64,000 nt of DNA from Magnetovibrio sp. (GCA_002690705.1 NZFO01000002.1:1-64000), one strand, 5' to 3'; positions 26,560-35,942 are shown, counted from the first letter of the stretch. Program-made: numbers and translations. Notes: a model not told the origin generated them from the sequence alone.

Positions 26560-26700
26560 ATGACGACACGTTTATACTCAGCAGCCGCTTTGATGAAGGT
26601 TATGGTTCAGCAAAGATCGGGACTTGTAATCACCCGGAATCGATCATATTTCACTGAGTGGAAGTTAACTCAGTCAACAAGTATGGACAATGACAGATAG
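26560..26700 (+). CDS. candidate 46-residue leader or small protein
   Basis: A short frame starts ATG 26560, eight bases after a strong GGAGG, and ends TAG at 26700, overlapping the DUF1289 start at 26690 by 11 bases. Sequence begins 'MTTRLYSAAALMKVMVQQRS'; no domain. The DUF1289 gene has no ribosome site of its own, so this frame could drive coupled translation. Could also be chance. Confidence 0.35.
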   Translation: MTTRLYSAAALMKVMVQQRSGLVITRNRSYFTEWKLTQSTSMDNDR

Positions 26701-26953
26701 TGTAAAAATCGTATCGCCCTGCATTGGAGTCTGCGAATTAGACGAAGCACAAAATTTTTGTTTAGGTTGTTTCCGATCAGCAAAAGAGATAGGTGCATGG
26801 CGCTACGCTGATGATATTGGAAAAATAAAAATTTTACGGGACAGTTTTGAGCGCTGGCAGGCTGCACCCAAACCAAGCACGGGCGATAATTTGGGTATGA
26901 TTAATTACGCGGATATGGCTGAGAGATTCACGTTAATGGGCCTACTGAAATAG
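26690..26953 (+). CDS. DUF1289 family protein
   Basis: An 87-residue protein whose first 55 residues form a DUF1289 domain: 'SPCIGVCELDEAQNFCLGCF' then 'RSAKEIGAWR', with the four conserved Cys that probably bind metal. Function of the family is unknown; members often sit beside other metabolic genes. The start lies inside the preceding 46-codon frame. The C-terminus is unrelated and may vary. Convergent with the enoyl-CoA hydratase gene, 27 bases apart. Confidence 0.85.
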   Translation: MTDSVKIVSPCIGVCELDEAQNFCLGCFRSAKEIGAWRYADDIGKIKILRDSFERWQAAPKPSTGDNLGMINYADMAERFTLMGLLK

Positions 26954-26980
26954 GGGTCAAGGGAGAAGTAAAAAACGTTT

Positions 26981-27736
26981 CTACTTCCCTTTGAAGTTTG
27001 GCTTGCGCCTCTCCACTCGTGCACGAACTCCCTCGAGTGCATCGTCGCTTGACCAGAGACTACGTACCCCCGCATCTATCTCTGAGTGCTCAGGAAGGTC
27101 GTAGATAGCCATTTGTTTTACGATTAGTGCTTTCATCACTCTAACTGAGAGCGGAGCATTTGCGGTGACCCGACTTGTGAGCTTGCGGACTTCGGCATTA
27201 AGCGCCTTCCTCGGTACAGCGCGAGCGATGACGCCCAAGTTGTAGAGTTTCAGAGCTTCTATAGGGTCGCCTAACAACAGAAATTCACGACCTATAACAG
27301 GACCCGCAGTTTCCATAATTTTTTTGGTAAGAAACCATGTTGTTGCAACTCCAATCTGCGCCAACGGCATGGCAAACTTCGCTTTTTCTTCTGCAACTGT
27401 AAAATCACAATGAAGAGCTAACTCGCAGCCCCCTGCGATAGCCCAGCCTTGAACCCGAGCGATAGTCGGCAATGGGTAATGCTGCAAGGTATCGAACATG
27501 GCCTGGATTAATTCAGCCACTTCTGACTCAATACCGCCGGTTACTAATTCCAATCCCGTACAAAATGATCGCCCCTCGCCCTGAATCACTGTTACACGTT
27601 CGTCTGGATGGGGTGTGTCGAGGAATAATTGGTGAAGTTCGTGTATCATCTCACCTGTTAGAGCGTTGTGTTTTTTTGGGCGGTTCAACGTGATTAGGCG
27701 AATGGGGCCGTCACGCGCGACACGGATAAGGGACAT
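26981..27736 (-). CDS. enoyl-CoA hydratase/isomerase family protein
   Basis: A 251-residue crotonase-fold protein. Typical segments are 'IRLITLNRPKKHNALTGEMI', 'VIQGEGRSFCTGLELV' (oxyanion hole) and 'RVQGWAIAGGCELALHCDF', with 'FAMPLAQIGV' following. One of the usual catalytic Glu positions is occupied by Glu in the GGCELALHCD segment; the second is not clear, so the reaction (hydratase, isomerase or hydrolase) is uncertain. It lies 21 bases downstream of a CoA-transferase, implying a shared pathway acting on a CoA ester. Confidence 0.9.
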   Translation of the reverse strand: MSLIRVARDGPIRLITLNRPKKHNALTGEMIHELHQLFLDTPHPDERVTVIQGEGRSFCTGLELVTGGIESEVAELIQAMFDTLQHYPLPTIARVQGWAIAGGCELALHCDFTVAEEKAKFAMPLAQIGVATTWFLTKKIMETAGPVIGREFLLLGDPIEALKLYNLGVIARAVPRKALNAEVRKLTSRVTANAPLSVRVMKALIVKQMAIYDLPEHSEIDAGVRSLWSSDDALEGVRARVERRKPNFKGK

Positions 27737-27757
27737 TACGGAATCCTTTGCTGATTT

Positions 27758-28873
27758 TCAGGGGATTAGTTCACCATTTGCGCTGCCGAGTGATGGTGGC
27801 GTGCTGCGCATGTGCGGACGCTTACCATTGACTGATACGGGGAGGCCAACCAATGTCAATGGTGTTCCGTTGACAGGTTGTAAGATATCAAGGTCTAACG
27901 TTTGTGGCGTATTGAGAACCTCTGGGATGGTTTGAACTGGGGCAGATGGAACTCCTACCTCTCTGAATTTTGCAATCCAAGTGTCGCGTGATGCTTGGCC
28001 TACAATTGTTTGAATAGCGCTTACCAGCTCATTTTTGTTTTCAACCCGACTTGGATTAATTTTGAAGCGTGGGTCTAGGTTCCACTCCGGCTTGCCGATG
28101 GCTGTTGCAAGCTTTGCGAATAAGCGGTCATTTCCGGCTAGGATCATAAATGCACCGTCAGATGCTTCGAATGCTTGGTAGGGAACGACGGCAGGGTGAC
28201 CAGTGGCTTGTCGAGGAGGAACGGTTCCAGTCGCGTGATATTCCGCCATATGGTAGTTACCCCAAGCAAGGGCTGTTTCGTACAGCGATGTGTTGATCGT
28301 ACAACCGACACCCGTCTGATTTCGATGATGTAAAGCTGCCAGTGCCCCTATGGCTGCCCACATACCGGTACTCAAATCAATAATTGAAACCCCAATTCGG
28401 GAAATGGGCCCATCGGGATGACCATTTATACTAATGAGCCCGCCATAGGCTTGCATCAAAGGTTCGTACCCGGGCTGATCCTTTAACGGGCCAAGATGCC
28501 CGAACGCGCCAATGTCACAGTATATTAATTTTGGAAATTGTTTACGCAAATCTCTCGGTCCTATGCCGAGCTTGTCGGGAGTTCCGGGACGTAAATTATG
28601 GATAAAAATATCTGCATCATCTAACAGGGTAATTAAACGGGCGTAATCACCCGTTTGTTTGATATCCAGTGTTATTGATTTTTTGTTCCTATTGAGCGTC
28701 TGATACATGGTCGTCGAATCGGATGTAACCTTGGCACCCCAAGTGCGAGAATCGTCCCCCGTTGGGCGCTCGACTTTTAATACGGTGGCGCCTAAATCAG
28801 CTAAAATTTGCGCACCATAAGGTCCGGCTAAATTCTGGCCTAATTCAACCACCTTTACCCCACCTAACAACAT
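27758..28873 (-). CDS. family III CoA-transferase (CaiB/BaiF type)
   Basis: A 371-residue family III CoA-transferase, second of three in the window. 'LGGVKVVELGQNLAGPYGAQ', 'LGATVLKVERPTGDDSRTWG', 'GYEPLMQAYGGLISING' and 'VSIIDLSTGMWA' with the probable catalytic Asp are present. ATG 28873 follows AAGGAG; seven upstream codons are open. It precedes the enoyl-CoA hydratase gene by 21 bases and likely supplies its CoA ester. Substrate unknown. Confidence 0.9.
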   Translation of the reverse strand: MLLGGVKVVELGQNLAGPYGAQILADLGATVLKVERPTGDDSRTWGAKVTSDSTTMYQTLNRNKKSITLDIKQTGDYARLITLLDDADIFIHNLRPGTPDKLGIGPRDLRKQFPKLIYCDIGAFGHLGPLKDQPGYEPLMQAYGGLISINGHPDGPISRIGVSIIDLSTGMWAAIGALAALHHRNQTGVGCTINTSLYETALAWGNYHMAEYHATGTVPPRQATGHPAVVPYQAFEASDGAFMILAGNDRLFAKLATAIGKPEWNLDPRFKINPSRVENKNELVSAIQTIVGQASRDTWIAKFREVGVPSAPVQTIPEVLNTPQTLDLDILQPVNGTPLTLVGLPVSVNGKRPHMRSTPPSLGSANGELIP

Positions 28874-29065
28874 GATAGGCCTCTCCTTTCTCACTCATTG
28901 AAACTACAATAACTTGGTGTGAAGCATTTCCTTGACGCCGAGTTGATATATGAGAGGGATGTTAGAAATTAGAAAATTAATCAAGCAATCTTGCCAGTTC
29001 TTGGTAGCAGAGGATTTTTGGCCGCACAACAAATCGCTCTATTAAATGGAGTTTTTACGGGATTC

Positions 29066-29139
29066 TGGAGCGGGTAGCGGGAATCGAACCCGCGCATTCA
29101 GCTTGGGAAGCTGAAAGGCTACCATTACATCATACCCGC
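29066..29139 (-). tRNA. tRNA-Gly (anticodon CCC)
   Basis: On the minus strand the acceptor GCGGGTA pairs with TACCCGC, and the anticodon stem TCAGC/GCTGA holds loop TTCCCAA, giving anticodon CCC. The T arm GCGGG-TTCGATT-CCCGC is intact, discriminator T, and CCA is encoded. The cloverleaf is complete. It stands alone between the CoA-transferase and radical SAM genes. Confidence 0.95.
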
Positions 29140-29407
29140 TTCACTCGAATGGTCGATGCCCCCATTGGCGAGTATTGAGGTATAGGACAGCATCGAATTC
29201 TGTGCAAGTATCCGCAACTAAGTCTGGCTTATATTGCTACTTTTCACATAACAATTTATGAATCTTGCCACTCAGGCTATTATGGAATTGTTTTGGGACA
29301 CAGTTTATTTAACTAGCAAGGGAACAGGTGGGTCGTTTTAAAAGTTTGCATCTTCGATATTTAATTGTTTATTGCCTTTACCCTCTCGAACAATGTTTTA
29401 GACTTTG
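29140..29407. other. gap before the radical SAM gene
   Basis: AT-rich region of about 270 bases between divergent tRNA-Gly and the radical SAM gene. No gene seen. Confidence 0.3.
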
Positions 29408-30379
29408 ATGAGAAAAATGTTAAAGACTACTTTCATGTATTCAAAACTACGCCCGTCAATCGACAAATTTGAGGATCCAATGATAACCGCAACGGGTGAA
29501 GAACGCGCTGTTGTGAGGCTGATCCGTTTGCGAACACTTTGGTTCAATACAGGAAGCTTATGCAACATACAATGTGCTAATTGTTATATGGATTCCAGCC
29601 CCACCAATGACGAATTGACTTATTTAACGTTAGAGGATGTTAGAGGTTATCTCACTGAATTAGCATCGGGGGAGTACTCAGTCGAAGAAGTAGCTTTTAC
29701 CGGTGGCGAGCCCTTCATGAACAGGGAGCTTCCATATATGTTATCCGAATCTTTGGTGCGTGGTTACAGAACCTTGGTTTTAACAAATGCAATGAAACCA
29801 TTGCAACAAAAACAATCCCAGCTATTAGATTTGCATCAGTGTTATGGTAATGAGTTGGTAATTCGTGTTTCGTTAGATCATTTTTCTCAAAAATATCATG
29901 ATCATGTCCGTGGCACTGGATCTTGGGCGTGTGCAATGGAGGGGCTCCGCTGGCTCACAGAAAACAGGTTGAATATTACCATTGCTGGCCGCACTTGTTG
30001 GGATGAAACGGAAGAGGATGTGCGCCTTGGTTTCGCCAGCTTGTTTAAGGACCAAAACATTCGGGTTGATGCATTTAATCCTGCCTCATTGGTCTTATTT
30101 CCAGAGATGGCCATGGAAGCTGATGTGCCGGAAATTACGACTAATTGTTGGGACCTCCTAGGAGTAAAACCCGATACAATTATGTGCGCGACCTCAAGAA
30201 TGGTGATACGCCGCAAAGGCAGGAAATCGCCCAATATCGTGCCTTGCACACTACTGCCGTATGACACAGAATTTGATCTTGGTGAAGATTTATCCAATTC
30301 AGCAACCTCAGTGCGTCTCAATCACCCGTATTGTGCAAGATTTTGCGTTCTAGGCGGTGCGTCTTGCAGTACGATTTGA
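29408..30379 (+). CDS. radical SAM protein with C-terminal cysteine region
   Basis: A 323-residue radical SAM enzyme. The 4Fe-4S motif is 'SLCNIQCANCYMDSSPTND' (CxxxCxxC), followed by 'VAFTGGEPFMNRELPYML' for SAM binding and 'TLVLTNAM'. The C-terminus contributes further cysteines in 'IMCATSRMV', 'IVPCTLLPYD' and 'HPYCARFCVLGGASC', which look like ligands of a second cluster (SPASM-like). The N-terminal 'DPMITATGEERA' region recurs in alphaproteobacterial relatives. Start among ATG 29408, 29417 and 29435 is unresolved. apaG follows 12 bases later. The substrate is unknown; a peptide or small-molecule maturation role is possible. Confidence 0.85.
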   Translation: MRKMLKTTFMYSKLRPSIDKFEDPMITATGEERAVVRLIRLRTLWFNTGSLCNIQCANCYMDSSPTNDELTYLTLEDVRGYLTELASGEYSVEEVAFTGGEPFMNRELPYMLSESLVRGYRTLVLTNAMKPLQQKQSQLLDLHQCYGNELVIRVSLDHFSQKYHDHVRGTGSWACAMEGLRWLTENRLNITIAGRTCWDETEEDVRLGFASLFKDQNIRVDAFNPASLVLFPEMAMEADVPEITTNCWDLLGVKPDTIMCATSRMVIRRKGRKSPNIVPCTLLPYDTEFDLGEDLSNSATSVRLNHPYCARFCVLGGASCSTI

Positions 30380-30391
30380 GGTTGTAGATTG

Positions 30392-30796
30392 ATGAATGAT
30401 AGAATTACATACCGAGGGGAGAGCCATGGAGTAATACTTATAGTATCTGCAGAATACCTCGACGGTCAGTCTGACCCAGAGCAAGCTCGATTTGTCTGGG
30501 CTTATCATGTGCGTATTGAAAATCATGGTGATCAGGCTGTGCAATTAATTTACCGTCATTGGATGATAGCAGATTCGATGGGGGGCTCTCATGCTGTGGT
30601 TGGTGATGGTGTTGTTGGCGAAAAACCAATTTTGAAACCCGGTGATTTTTACACCTACTCAAGCGGTACCCCTCTTGGGACACCTAGCGGTTTTATGTCG
30701 GGCCGTTTTAATATGATCCGTGCGGATGGCCTCCGTTTTAATACTGAAGTCCCAGCGTTTTCCTTGGATCAACCCGGCGGAGATGTAGTCCATTAA
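30392..30796 (+). CDS. apaG: ApaG domain protein
   Basis: A 134-residue ApaG (DUF525) protein with the FnIII-like fold. 'FVWAYHVRIENHGDQAVQLI', 'YRHWMIADSMGG' and 'GVVGEKPILKPGDFYTYSSG' are characteristic. ApaG is linked to Co2+/Mg2+ resistance and Ap4A metabolism, but its biochemical role is not settled. GAGG lies upstream of ATG 30392. Twelve bases after the radical SAM gene, probably cotranscribed. Confidence 0.95.
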   Translation: MNDRITYRGESHGVILIVSAEYLDGQSDPEQARFVWAYHVRIENHGDQAVQLIYRHWMIADSMGGSHAVVGDGVVGEKPILKPGDFYTYSSGTPLGTPSGFMSGRFNMIRADGLRFNTEVPAFSLDQPGGDVVH

Positions 30797-30954
30797 AAAT
30801 TACATCTGAGGAAACCAGATCATTGCCACTAACTTGAAAAATCTGCAGGGACGCCCAAATAAGTTGATGCGTGTGCACATGTCATCACCATAGTAAAAGC
30901 TTATTTTTACACAATTTACATGCAACGGCTAACCTCAATAAGGAATTTTTAAGG

Positions 30955-31602
30955 ATGCCCCCAGAAGAGAGTTTAAGCGTTATTGGCCAAGATGGTCACG
31001 ATAGTTCAAGCAAACCCACACGTGGGGATGCCGAGAGCGCAGTTCGAACCCTTATTCGCTGGGCTGGTGACGATCCTGACAGGGAGGGGCTCATTGATAC
31101 ACCGTCTAGGGTCGTCAGGGCCTATGAGGAATTTTTTAGAGGCTATAAGGTCAGAGCAAAAGAATTACTTGAGCGAACATTTGAAGAGGTCGACGGTTAC
31201 GATGAAATGGTATTATTGCGTGATATCAGGGTTGAATCACATTGTGAGCACCACATGGTGCCGATTATAGGAAGAGCTCACATTGCTTACTTACCTAAAC
31301 ATAGGGTGGTTGGAATAAGTAAGTTAGCCCGGGTAGTGGACGCCTATGCTAACCGTTTGCAGATTCAAGAAAAGATGACATCCCAAGTCGCCAACCTTAT
31401 CGATGAGGTTTTGCAGCCGAAGGGAACCGCCGTGGTAATCGAAGCTGCACACCAGTGTATGACAACGCGTGGTGTTCATAAACCGGGTGTGAGTATGGTA
31501 ACTAGCCGGATGTTGGGCGCCTTCCGTGATGATGTTGCAACACGCCGTGAATTTCTCGCTATGATTGGGAATCCTGTAAGTCAAATATCTACGTTTGCTT
31601 AA
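30955..31602 (+). CDS. folE: GTP cyclohydrolase I
   Basis: FolE converts GTP to dihydroneopterin triphosphate, the first step of folate synthesis. The 215-residue protein has the zinc-site '[17 protein letters not shown]', '[20 protein letters not shown]' and '[20 protein letters not shown]', all conserved with catalytic His and Cys ligands. The N-terminal part has a variable extension. ATG 30955 follows AAGGA; the frame extends 28 codons upstream without homology. Same strand as apaG and trkH. Confidence 0.95.
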   Translation: MPPEESLSVIGQDGHDSSSKPTRGDAESAVRTLIRWAGDDPDREGLIDTPSRVVRAYEEFFRGYKVRAKELLERTFEEVDGYDEMVLLRDIRVESHCEHHMVPIIGRAHIAYLPKHRVVGISKLARVVDAYANRLQIQEKMTSQVANLIDEVLQPKGTAVVIEAAHQCMTTRGVHKPGVSMVTSRMLGAFRDDVATRREFLAMIGNPVSQISTFA

Positions 31603-31726
31603 TCCTAATACGAAGGGCCGATCAATAATTTATTACCCATAAAGGTTGACCTACCGATAAAGAGGGGCTTGAGTGCGTTTTGGGCATCAAAGGCAGCCCC
31701 TAGTATTAGTGGCACACAGGTTTCTT

Positions 31727-33172
31727 ATGGACTTTCGGCCCGTATTCTTAGTAATCGGAATTCTATTATCCACCCTAGCGTTGATGATGATCGTACCGGC
31801 TGTCTTCGATTTAATGTCGGAGCATCCGGATTGGGAAGTATTTATGGTGTCTGGTGGCGTGACATTGTTCGTGGGAGTTGCGACAGCCTTGGCAAGCCGG
31901 ACGGGAGGTGGACGCCTGAGCGTCCGACAGGCCTTTATTATGACAACTCTTAGCTGGTTGGTGTTGACAGTTTTTGCGGCCTTACCATTTCGGTTTTCCG
32001 AACTGGAATTAAGCTTTACTGATGCTTTTTTTGAGGCAATGTCGGGTTTAACAACCACCGGGTCGACAGTGATTACAGGGCTTGACCATGCGCCACCAGG
32101 GATACTTATTTGGCGTGCTATATTACAATGGCTTGGTGGTATCGGCATCATAGTTATGGCAATTGCAATTTTGCCATTACTTCGAGTAGGTGGCATGCAG
32201 CTGTTTCGTATGGAAAGTTCAGACCAGTCGGAAAAAGCACTACCACGTGCAGCTCAGATTGCCTCCGCTATCGGTGTAATTTACGTAGGGCTGACTGGTA
32301 TTTGGGCCTTGGGGTATTGGCTTGCTGGCATGAGTGGCTTTAATGCTCTAGCGCACTCGATGACGACTATTGCGACCGGCGGTTTTTCAACTTCTGATCA
32401 ATCTATCGGGTATTTTAACAGCCCACTTATCGACTATTGGGCGGCTGCGGGAATGCTGGTAGGTGCCCTACCTTTTATTGTGTACTTAAAAACATTGCAG
32501 GGAGATTGGAGAGCCCTAGCTGCAGATACCCAAGTGCAATGGTTTTTATCGTTGGTTGCACTTTTGATTTTGGCAACGACGGGGTGGCTATGGCTTGAAA
32601 ATAATATCGCATTTGAAGATGCTGCTAGATTGGCGACTGTTAATTTAATTTCTATTATTACAGGCACAGGGTACGTCACAGACGATTTTGGTATGTGGGG
32701 CAGTTTTGCTTTACCGATTTTCTTTTTTATCATGTTTGTTGGTGGCTGTGCCGGTTCAACTACCTGTGGAATTAAAGTATTTCGATTTCAGGTCCTGTAT
32801 GCCTCAGCTCGGACTCAAGTTCACCATCTTTTGCAACCTCATGGCGTCTTCATTCCCTATTATAATCATCAACCTATTTCTGATGAGGTTATAACTTCAG
32901 TGCTGAGTTTTTTCTTTATGTGGTTTTTTGCGTTTAGCCTATTAGCCCTTGGTCTGGGTTTTTTGGGGCTTGATTTTTTGACGGCTTTTTCCAGTGCAGC
33001 GACCTCAATCGCGAACGTTGGCCCGGCACTGGGACCGATTGCTGGCCCCGAAGGAACTTTTAAGACTATGCCGGACGAGGCAAAATGGCTTTTGAGCGGC
33101 GGTATGTTGCTGGGAAGGTTGGAGCTGTTTGCCGTGATTGTGCTTTTCACCCGTAATTTTTGGCGCGGCTGA
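31727..33172 (+). CDS. trkH: TrkH-family potassium uptake protein
   Basis: An integral membrane protein of 481 residues with about ten membrane segments in four repeats. The four selectivity-filter-like segments are visible: 'LTTTGSTVITG', 'TIATGGFSTSD', 'ITGTGYVTDDFG' and 'IANVGPALGP'. TrkH forms the K+-translocating pore in the inner membrane and normally needs TrkA, which is not in the window. 'FIMFVGGCAGSTTCGIKVFR' is a conserved TrkH loop. ATG 31727 follows CACAGG; the frame is open 18 codons upstream. Follows folE with 124 bases between. Confidence 0.95.
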   Translation: MDFRPVFLVIGILLSTLALMMIVPAVFDLMSEHPDWEVFMVSGGVTLFVGVATALASRTGGGRLSVRQAFIMTTLSWLVLTVFAALPFRFSELELSFTDAFFEAMSGLTTTGSTVITGLDHAPPGILIWRAILQWLGGIGIIVMAIAILPLLRVGGMQLFRMESSDQSEKALPRAAQIASAIGVIYVGLTGIWALGYWLAGMSGFNALAHSMTTIATGGFSTSDQSIGYFNSPLIDYWAAAGMLVGALPFIVYLKTLQGDWRALAADTQVQWFLSLVALLILATTGWLWLENNIAFEDAARLATVNLISIITGTGYVTDDFGMWGSFALPIFFFIMFVGGCAGSTTCGIKVFRFQVLYASARTQVHHLLQPHGVFIPYYNHQPISDEVITSVLSFFFMWFFAFSLLALGLGFLGLDFLTAFSSAATSIANVGPALGPIAGPEGTFKTMPDEAKWLLSGGMLLGRLELFAVIVLFTRNFWRG

Positions 33173-33434
33173 CGTATAAATATCTGCAAGGTGGAGAAAA
33201 CCGATAAAAAACTTGGCCGTAATTCCTTGATTTGGTTGACGTGGCACCCCTAAAATACATATAGCAGCAAGTGGCGACGGGAAACGCACAGATCGCTGAC
33301 GATGTTCGGGACGAGACACTTAAGTGTAAGCGCATTATAACGACACTGCTAAACGGTCAAACAGTCGGAGGTAAAGGCTAGTTGTGGCCATTAATCGAAT
33401 TGGGTTAAAATTTTTAATCAAAAGGATGCCCCAC
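33173..33434. other. 262-base gap
   Basis: Spacer between trkH and the OmpA-like lipoprotein on the same strand. No gene; AAAGG near 33421 serves the next gene. Confidence 0.3.
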
Positions 33435-34298
33435 ATGAATCAAGTTAAATTTTACATTATGAATGGACTGACTGCCGTCTTGGTTGCGGGTTGTGGAACG
33501 GTTGATACGAAGGGTGTCGGCGACATGCAGACGACGCGTGATGCCTTTAAGTCTGCTTTACATAAGGAATATGTAGCGCTGGCTGATGCCGAGAATAAAG
33601 AGAGTGATATTGACGACGCCGAGTTTTTTATTGCGAAAGCCAAGGAATCCGGCCTAGGTCTTGACGTTGCTCCGCAGGCCATGTCTGAACGCACGATACC
33701 ACTTTATGCAAAGAAGAGCATGGCAAAGGCTCGTGCGGAATTAGTGCGCAAACTGTGGAATGGTGCTGACGAGTTAACCCCGCTCGCGGCGGCGCGAGCT
33801 CAAGCTATGTTTGATTGCTGGCTGCAAGAGCAAGAGGAAAATAACCAACCCGATGATATTCGCGCGTGCCGTAAGGCTTTCACATCTGCGTTGTTTGACA
33901 TGAAAGTTCATTCTAAAAAATCTGTAATGACGAAAAAACGAAGAGTTCGTGCTAAGACGTCTATGCCGCCTTCGTACATAATTTATTTTGGATTTGATAG
34001 TGCTGACATTACAAATATTGAAATGATAAAAATTAAACAAGCTTATGCTGATTTCCGTTTGCGTAAGCCGTCAAAGGTTTTTGTTGCTGGTCATACTGAT
34101 ACGTCTGGTAATAAAACTTACAATTTAGGCTTATCGCGTTACCGTGCCGCTGAGGTATCAAACCGTTTGATGGAACTAGGCGTGCCACGCGGCGCTGTTA
34201 AGCGTTCGCGTCATGGTGAAGTAGCACCAGTTGTTGAAACAGGTGATGGAAAACCTGAGGGCAAGAACCGACGGGTATCGATCACGTTTATTCGGTAA
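33435..34298 (+). CDS. OmpA/Pal-like lipoprotein
   Basis: A 287-residue outer-membrane-type lipoprotein. Signal with lipobox 'AVLVAGC' ends at Cys about residue 20; a helical region (about 30-130) follows. The C-terminal OmpA domain (about 190-285) shows 'IIYFGFDSADITN', 'VFVAGHTDTSGNKTYNLGLS', 'RYRAAEVSNRL' and 'GKNRRVSITF', including the Asp and Arg that bind peptidoglycan. It should anchor the outer membrane or envelope to the wall. ATG 33435 follows AAAAGG at nine bases; ATG 33426 is another candidate. A perfect inverted repeat follows the stop. Not linked to tol genes here. Confidence 0.9.
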   Translation: MNQVKFYIMNGLTAVLVAGCGTVDTKGVGDMQTTRDAFKSALHKEYVALADAENKESDIDDAEFFIAKAKESGLGLDVAPQAMSERTIPLYAKKSMAKARAELVRKLWNGADELTPLAAARAQAMFDCWLQEQEENNQPDDIRACRKAFTSALFDMKVHSKKSVMTKKRRVRAKTSMPPSYIIYFGFDSADITNIEMIKIKQAYADFRLRKPSKVFVAGHTDTSGNKTYNLGLSRYRAAEVSNRLMELGVPRGAVKRSRHGEVAPVVETGDGKPEGKNRRVSITFIR

Positions 34299-34325
34299 GA
34301 CGCGATAATGGGTTAGGAATAAAAG

Positions 34326-34350
34326 ATCGAGGGGTATTCACTGCCTCGAT
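34326..34350 (+). terminator. inverted repeat, possible terminator after the lipoprotein
   Basis: ATCGAGG (34326-34332) pairs perfectly with CCTCGAT (34344-34350) across 11 bases, 28 bases after the stop codon. The following T tract is weak (GTTTATC), so termination is probable but not strong. Confidence 0.55.
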
Positions 34351-34404
34351 GTTTATCATGACATCGGTCAGATATAATTATCCACGGGGGTTTCGTCCAA
34401 AAGA

Positions 34405-35025
34405 CTATAGGGTCCATGCCACTAAATGTTTGTCAATTGCGGTTTGCATCCCGTTGTTAAAGTCTTGCAGCAACTGATTAACTGCCTCAAATAAGGCCCT
34501 CTCTCGATCATTTAAACTTAAGTCTTCGCGAATGGTAATCGAACGTCGTGCTGATGCAAAGGCTTGCCCCCGCTCTCCCGTAAGATCACTTATCACCTCA
34601 AGATTTGCCGTAATTTGAAAATCGTAACGATCAGACTGTTGCTTCGTAAAGACTCCCTTAAGGCTCTTGTCTTGAATTAGTGCGGTCTTTGTCACGCTAA
34701 TATTTTGAATAATGAATTGGGCTGATCCAGATTGCCCCCCTGATCTGAGTCGATCTCGTGCCCATTGCCTAAGTCCCATCGCAGGGGATATCGGTAACCT
34801 ATACATAATTTGGGAAAATTTTTCCGAGGTTCTTTGTTTATTTACTAATTGGATATTAGCCACATCTAGAGTTATTGGTGGCAAGTGCGCAAATGTTACC
34901 TCTGGCCAACGCTGTGTATTGGTTGGTGTCTCGCAGCCGATCAGTAATGAGAGCATAATCAAAATTTGTGCTTTTTTCAAAAGCTTGCTTACAATAATCT
35001 TCACTGCTTTTTTTCCTATGCTCAT
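34405..35025 (-). CDS. putative lipoprotein downstream of hslO
   Basis: A 206-residue protein with a signal peptide ending in lipobox 'LLIGC' (Cys about residue 31), so probably outer-membrane anchored. Beyond that 'YDFQITANLEVISDLTGERG' and the repeated Arg/Glu stretch suggest a beta-rich domain, but I do not recognise a family with certainty. It lies five bases after the hslO stop, so it shares a transcript; such neighbours are common in alphaproteobacteria. Function unknown. Confidence 0.7.
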   Translation of the reverse strand: MSIGKKAVKIIVSKLLKKAQILIMLSLLIGCETPTNTQRWPEVTFAHLPPITLDVANIQLVNKQRTSEKFSQIMYRLPISPAMGLRQWARDRLRSGGQSGSAQFIIQNISVTKTALIQDKSLKGVFTKQQSDRYDFQITANLEVISDLTGERGQAFASARRSITIREDLSLNDRERALFEAVNQLLQDFNNGMQTAIDKHLVAWTL

Positions 35026-35030
35026 AATAT

Positions 35031-35942
35031 TTAGCCAAAAATCAAATCCAAATCTACACTACTGAATGAGTAATCGTTTTTGCAAAACTCGCAAGTAACG
35101 GTCACAACTCCATCTACTTTCATGGATTCGATTTCCTCACGTGAAAATGAGGATAAGGTGCGTGATACTCTCTCGCGGGAACAACGGCAGGCGAACTTTT
35201 GCGATTTCGGACTAAAAATGGTCACGTCGCACTCATGGTAAGTATTTGTTAATAACTGTTCCTCTGATATTGAAAGGTTAAGAAGTTCATTAGGTGTAAT
35301 CGTGTTTAACAATAGCGTTGCTTCACGCCATGCGTCCTCAGCATCATTAATTTCAATTCCCTCTATGGGCAGACGTTGAATCATCATTACGGCAACAACT
35401 GCTTGTTTACGTTTAGTGTCGCTCTTGGTATCAGCTAAGGCTGAAATAATTGCTGTTTCCAACTGTTCTGAGTCCCGAAAATAACTTGTAGCTGAGTCGC
35501 TCAAACTTGTGCCGCTTAATTCGGTGATTCCCTGATATCGCTCCGTGCCGGGTCCTTGATCGACTGTGAACGCCATATGTCCACTACCGATAAGGTTCGG
35601 AAAAAGGCCTTCTTGTTTTGTCAATTTTTTGGATAGAATACTTTCGTCATATTTAGCGTAGGCTCTTAACTCTCCCTCGCTGGTTGCGTTTGCGATCAAT
35701 AAATTTATCGGTCCGCTACCTCGGATTTGTGTAGAAAACATCCCTTTGTATTTTAGTGCACTGGCAAATAATGCGGTCAGTGCCATTGTTTCGGACAATA
35801 GATAGGAGACCGCTTTTGGGTATCTGCTGTTAGTGGTGAGTGTGCTTGTTGCGTCATTTAATCTTACCACGCGACCGCGTACCCCAAGAGATCCTAATTG
35901 AAACGGTACTACCTGGTCAGTTGCTATTTGTGTTCCTATCAT
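35031..35942 (-). CDS. hslO: redox-regulated chaperone Hsp33
   Basis: Hsp33 is a cytoplasmic holdase activated by oxidation, when a zinc site of four Cys forms disulfides. The C-terminal motifs are 'FACRCSRERVSR' (CxC) and 'VTCEFCKNDYSFSS' (CxxC). The N-terminal domain shows 'PFQLGSLGVRGRVVRL' and 'ALTALFASALKYKGMFSTQ'. Start at ATG 35942 follows GGAG at nine bases and gives 303 residues, normal for the family; the frame is open to 36029. Precedes the lipoprotein by five bases. Confidence 0.94.
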   Translation of the reverse strand: MIGTQIATDQVVPFQLGSLGVRGRVVRLNDATSTLTTNSRYPKAVSYLLSETMALTALFASALKYKGMFSTQIRGSGPINLLIANATSEGELRAYAKYDESILSKKLTKQEGLFPNLIGSGHMAFTVDQGPGTERYQGITELSGTSLSDSATSYFRDSEQLETAIISALADTKSDTKRKQAVVAVMMIQRLPIEGIEINDAEDAWREATLLLNTITPNELLNLSISEEQLLTNTYHECDVTIFSPKSQKFACRCSRERVSRTLSSFSREEIESMKVDGVVTVTCEFCKNDYSFSSVDLDLIFG

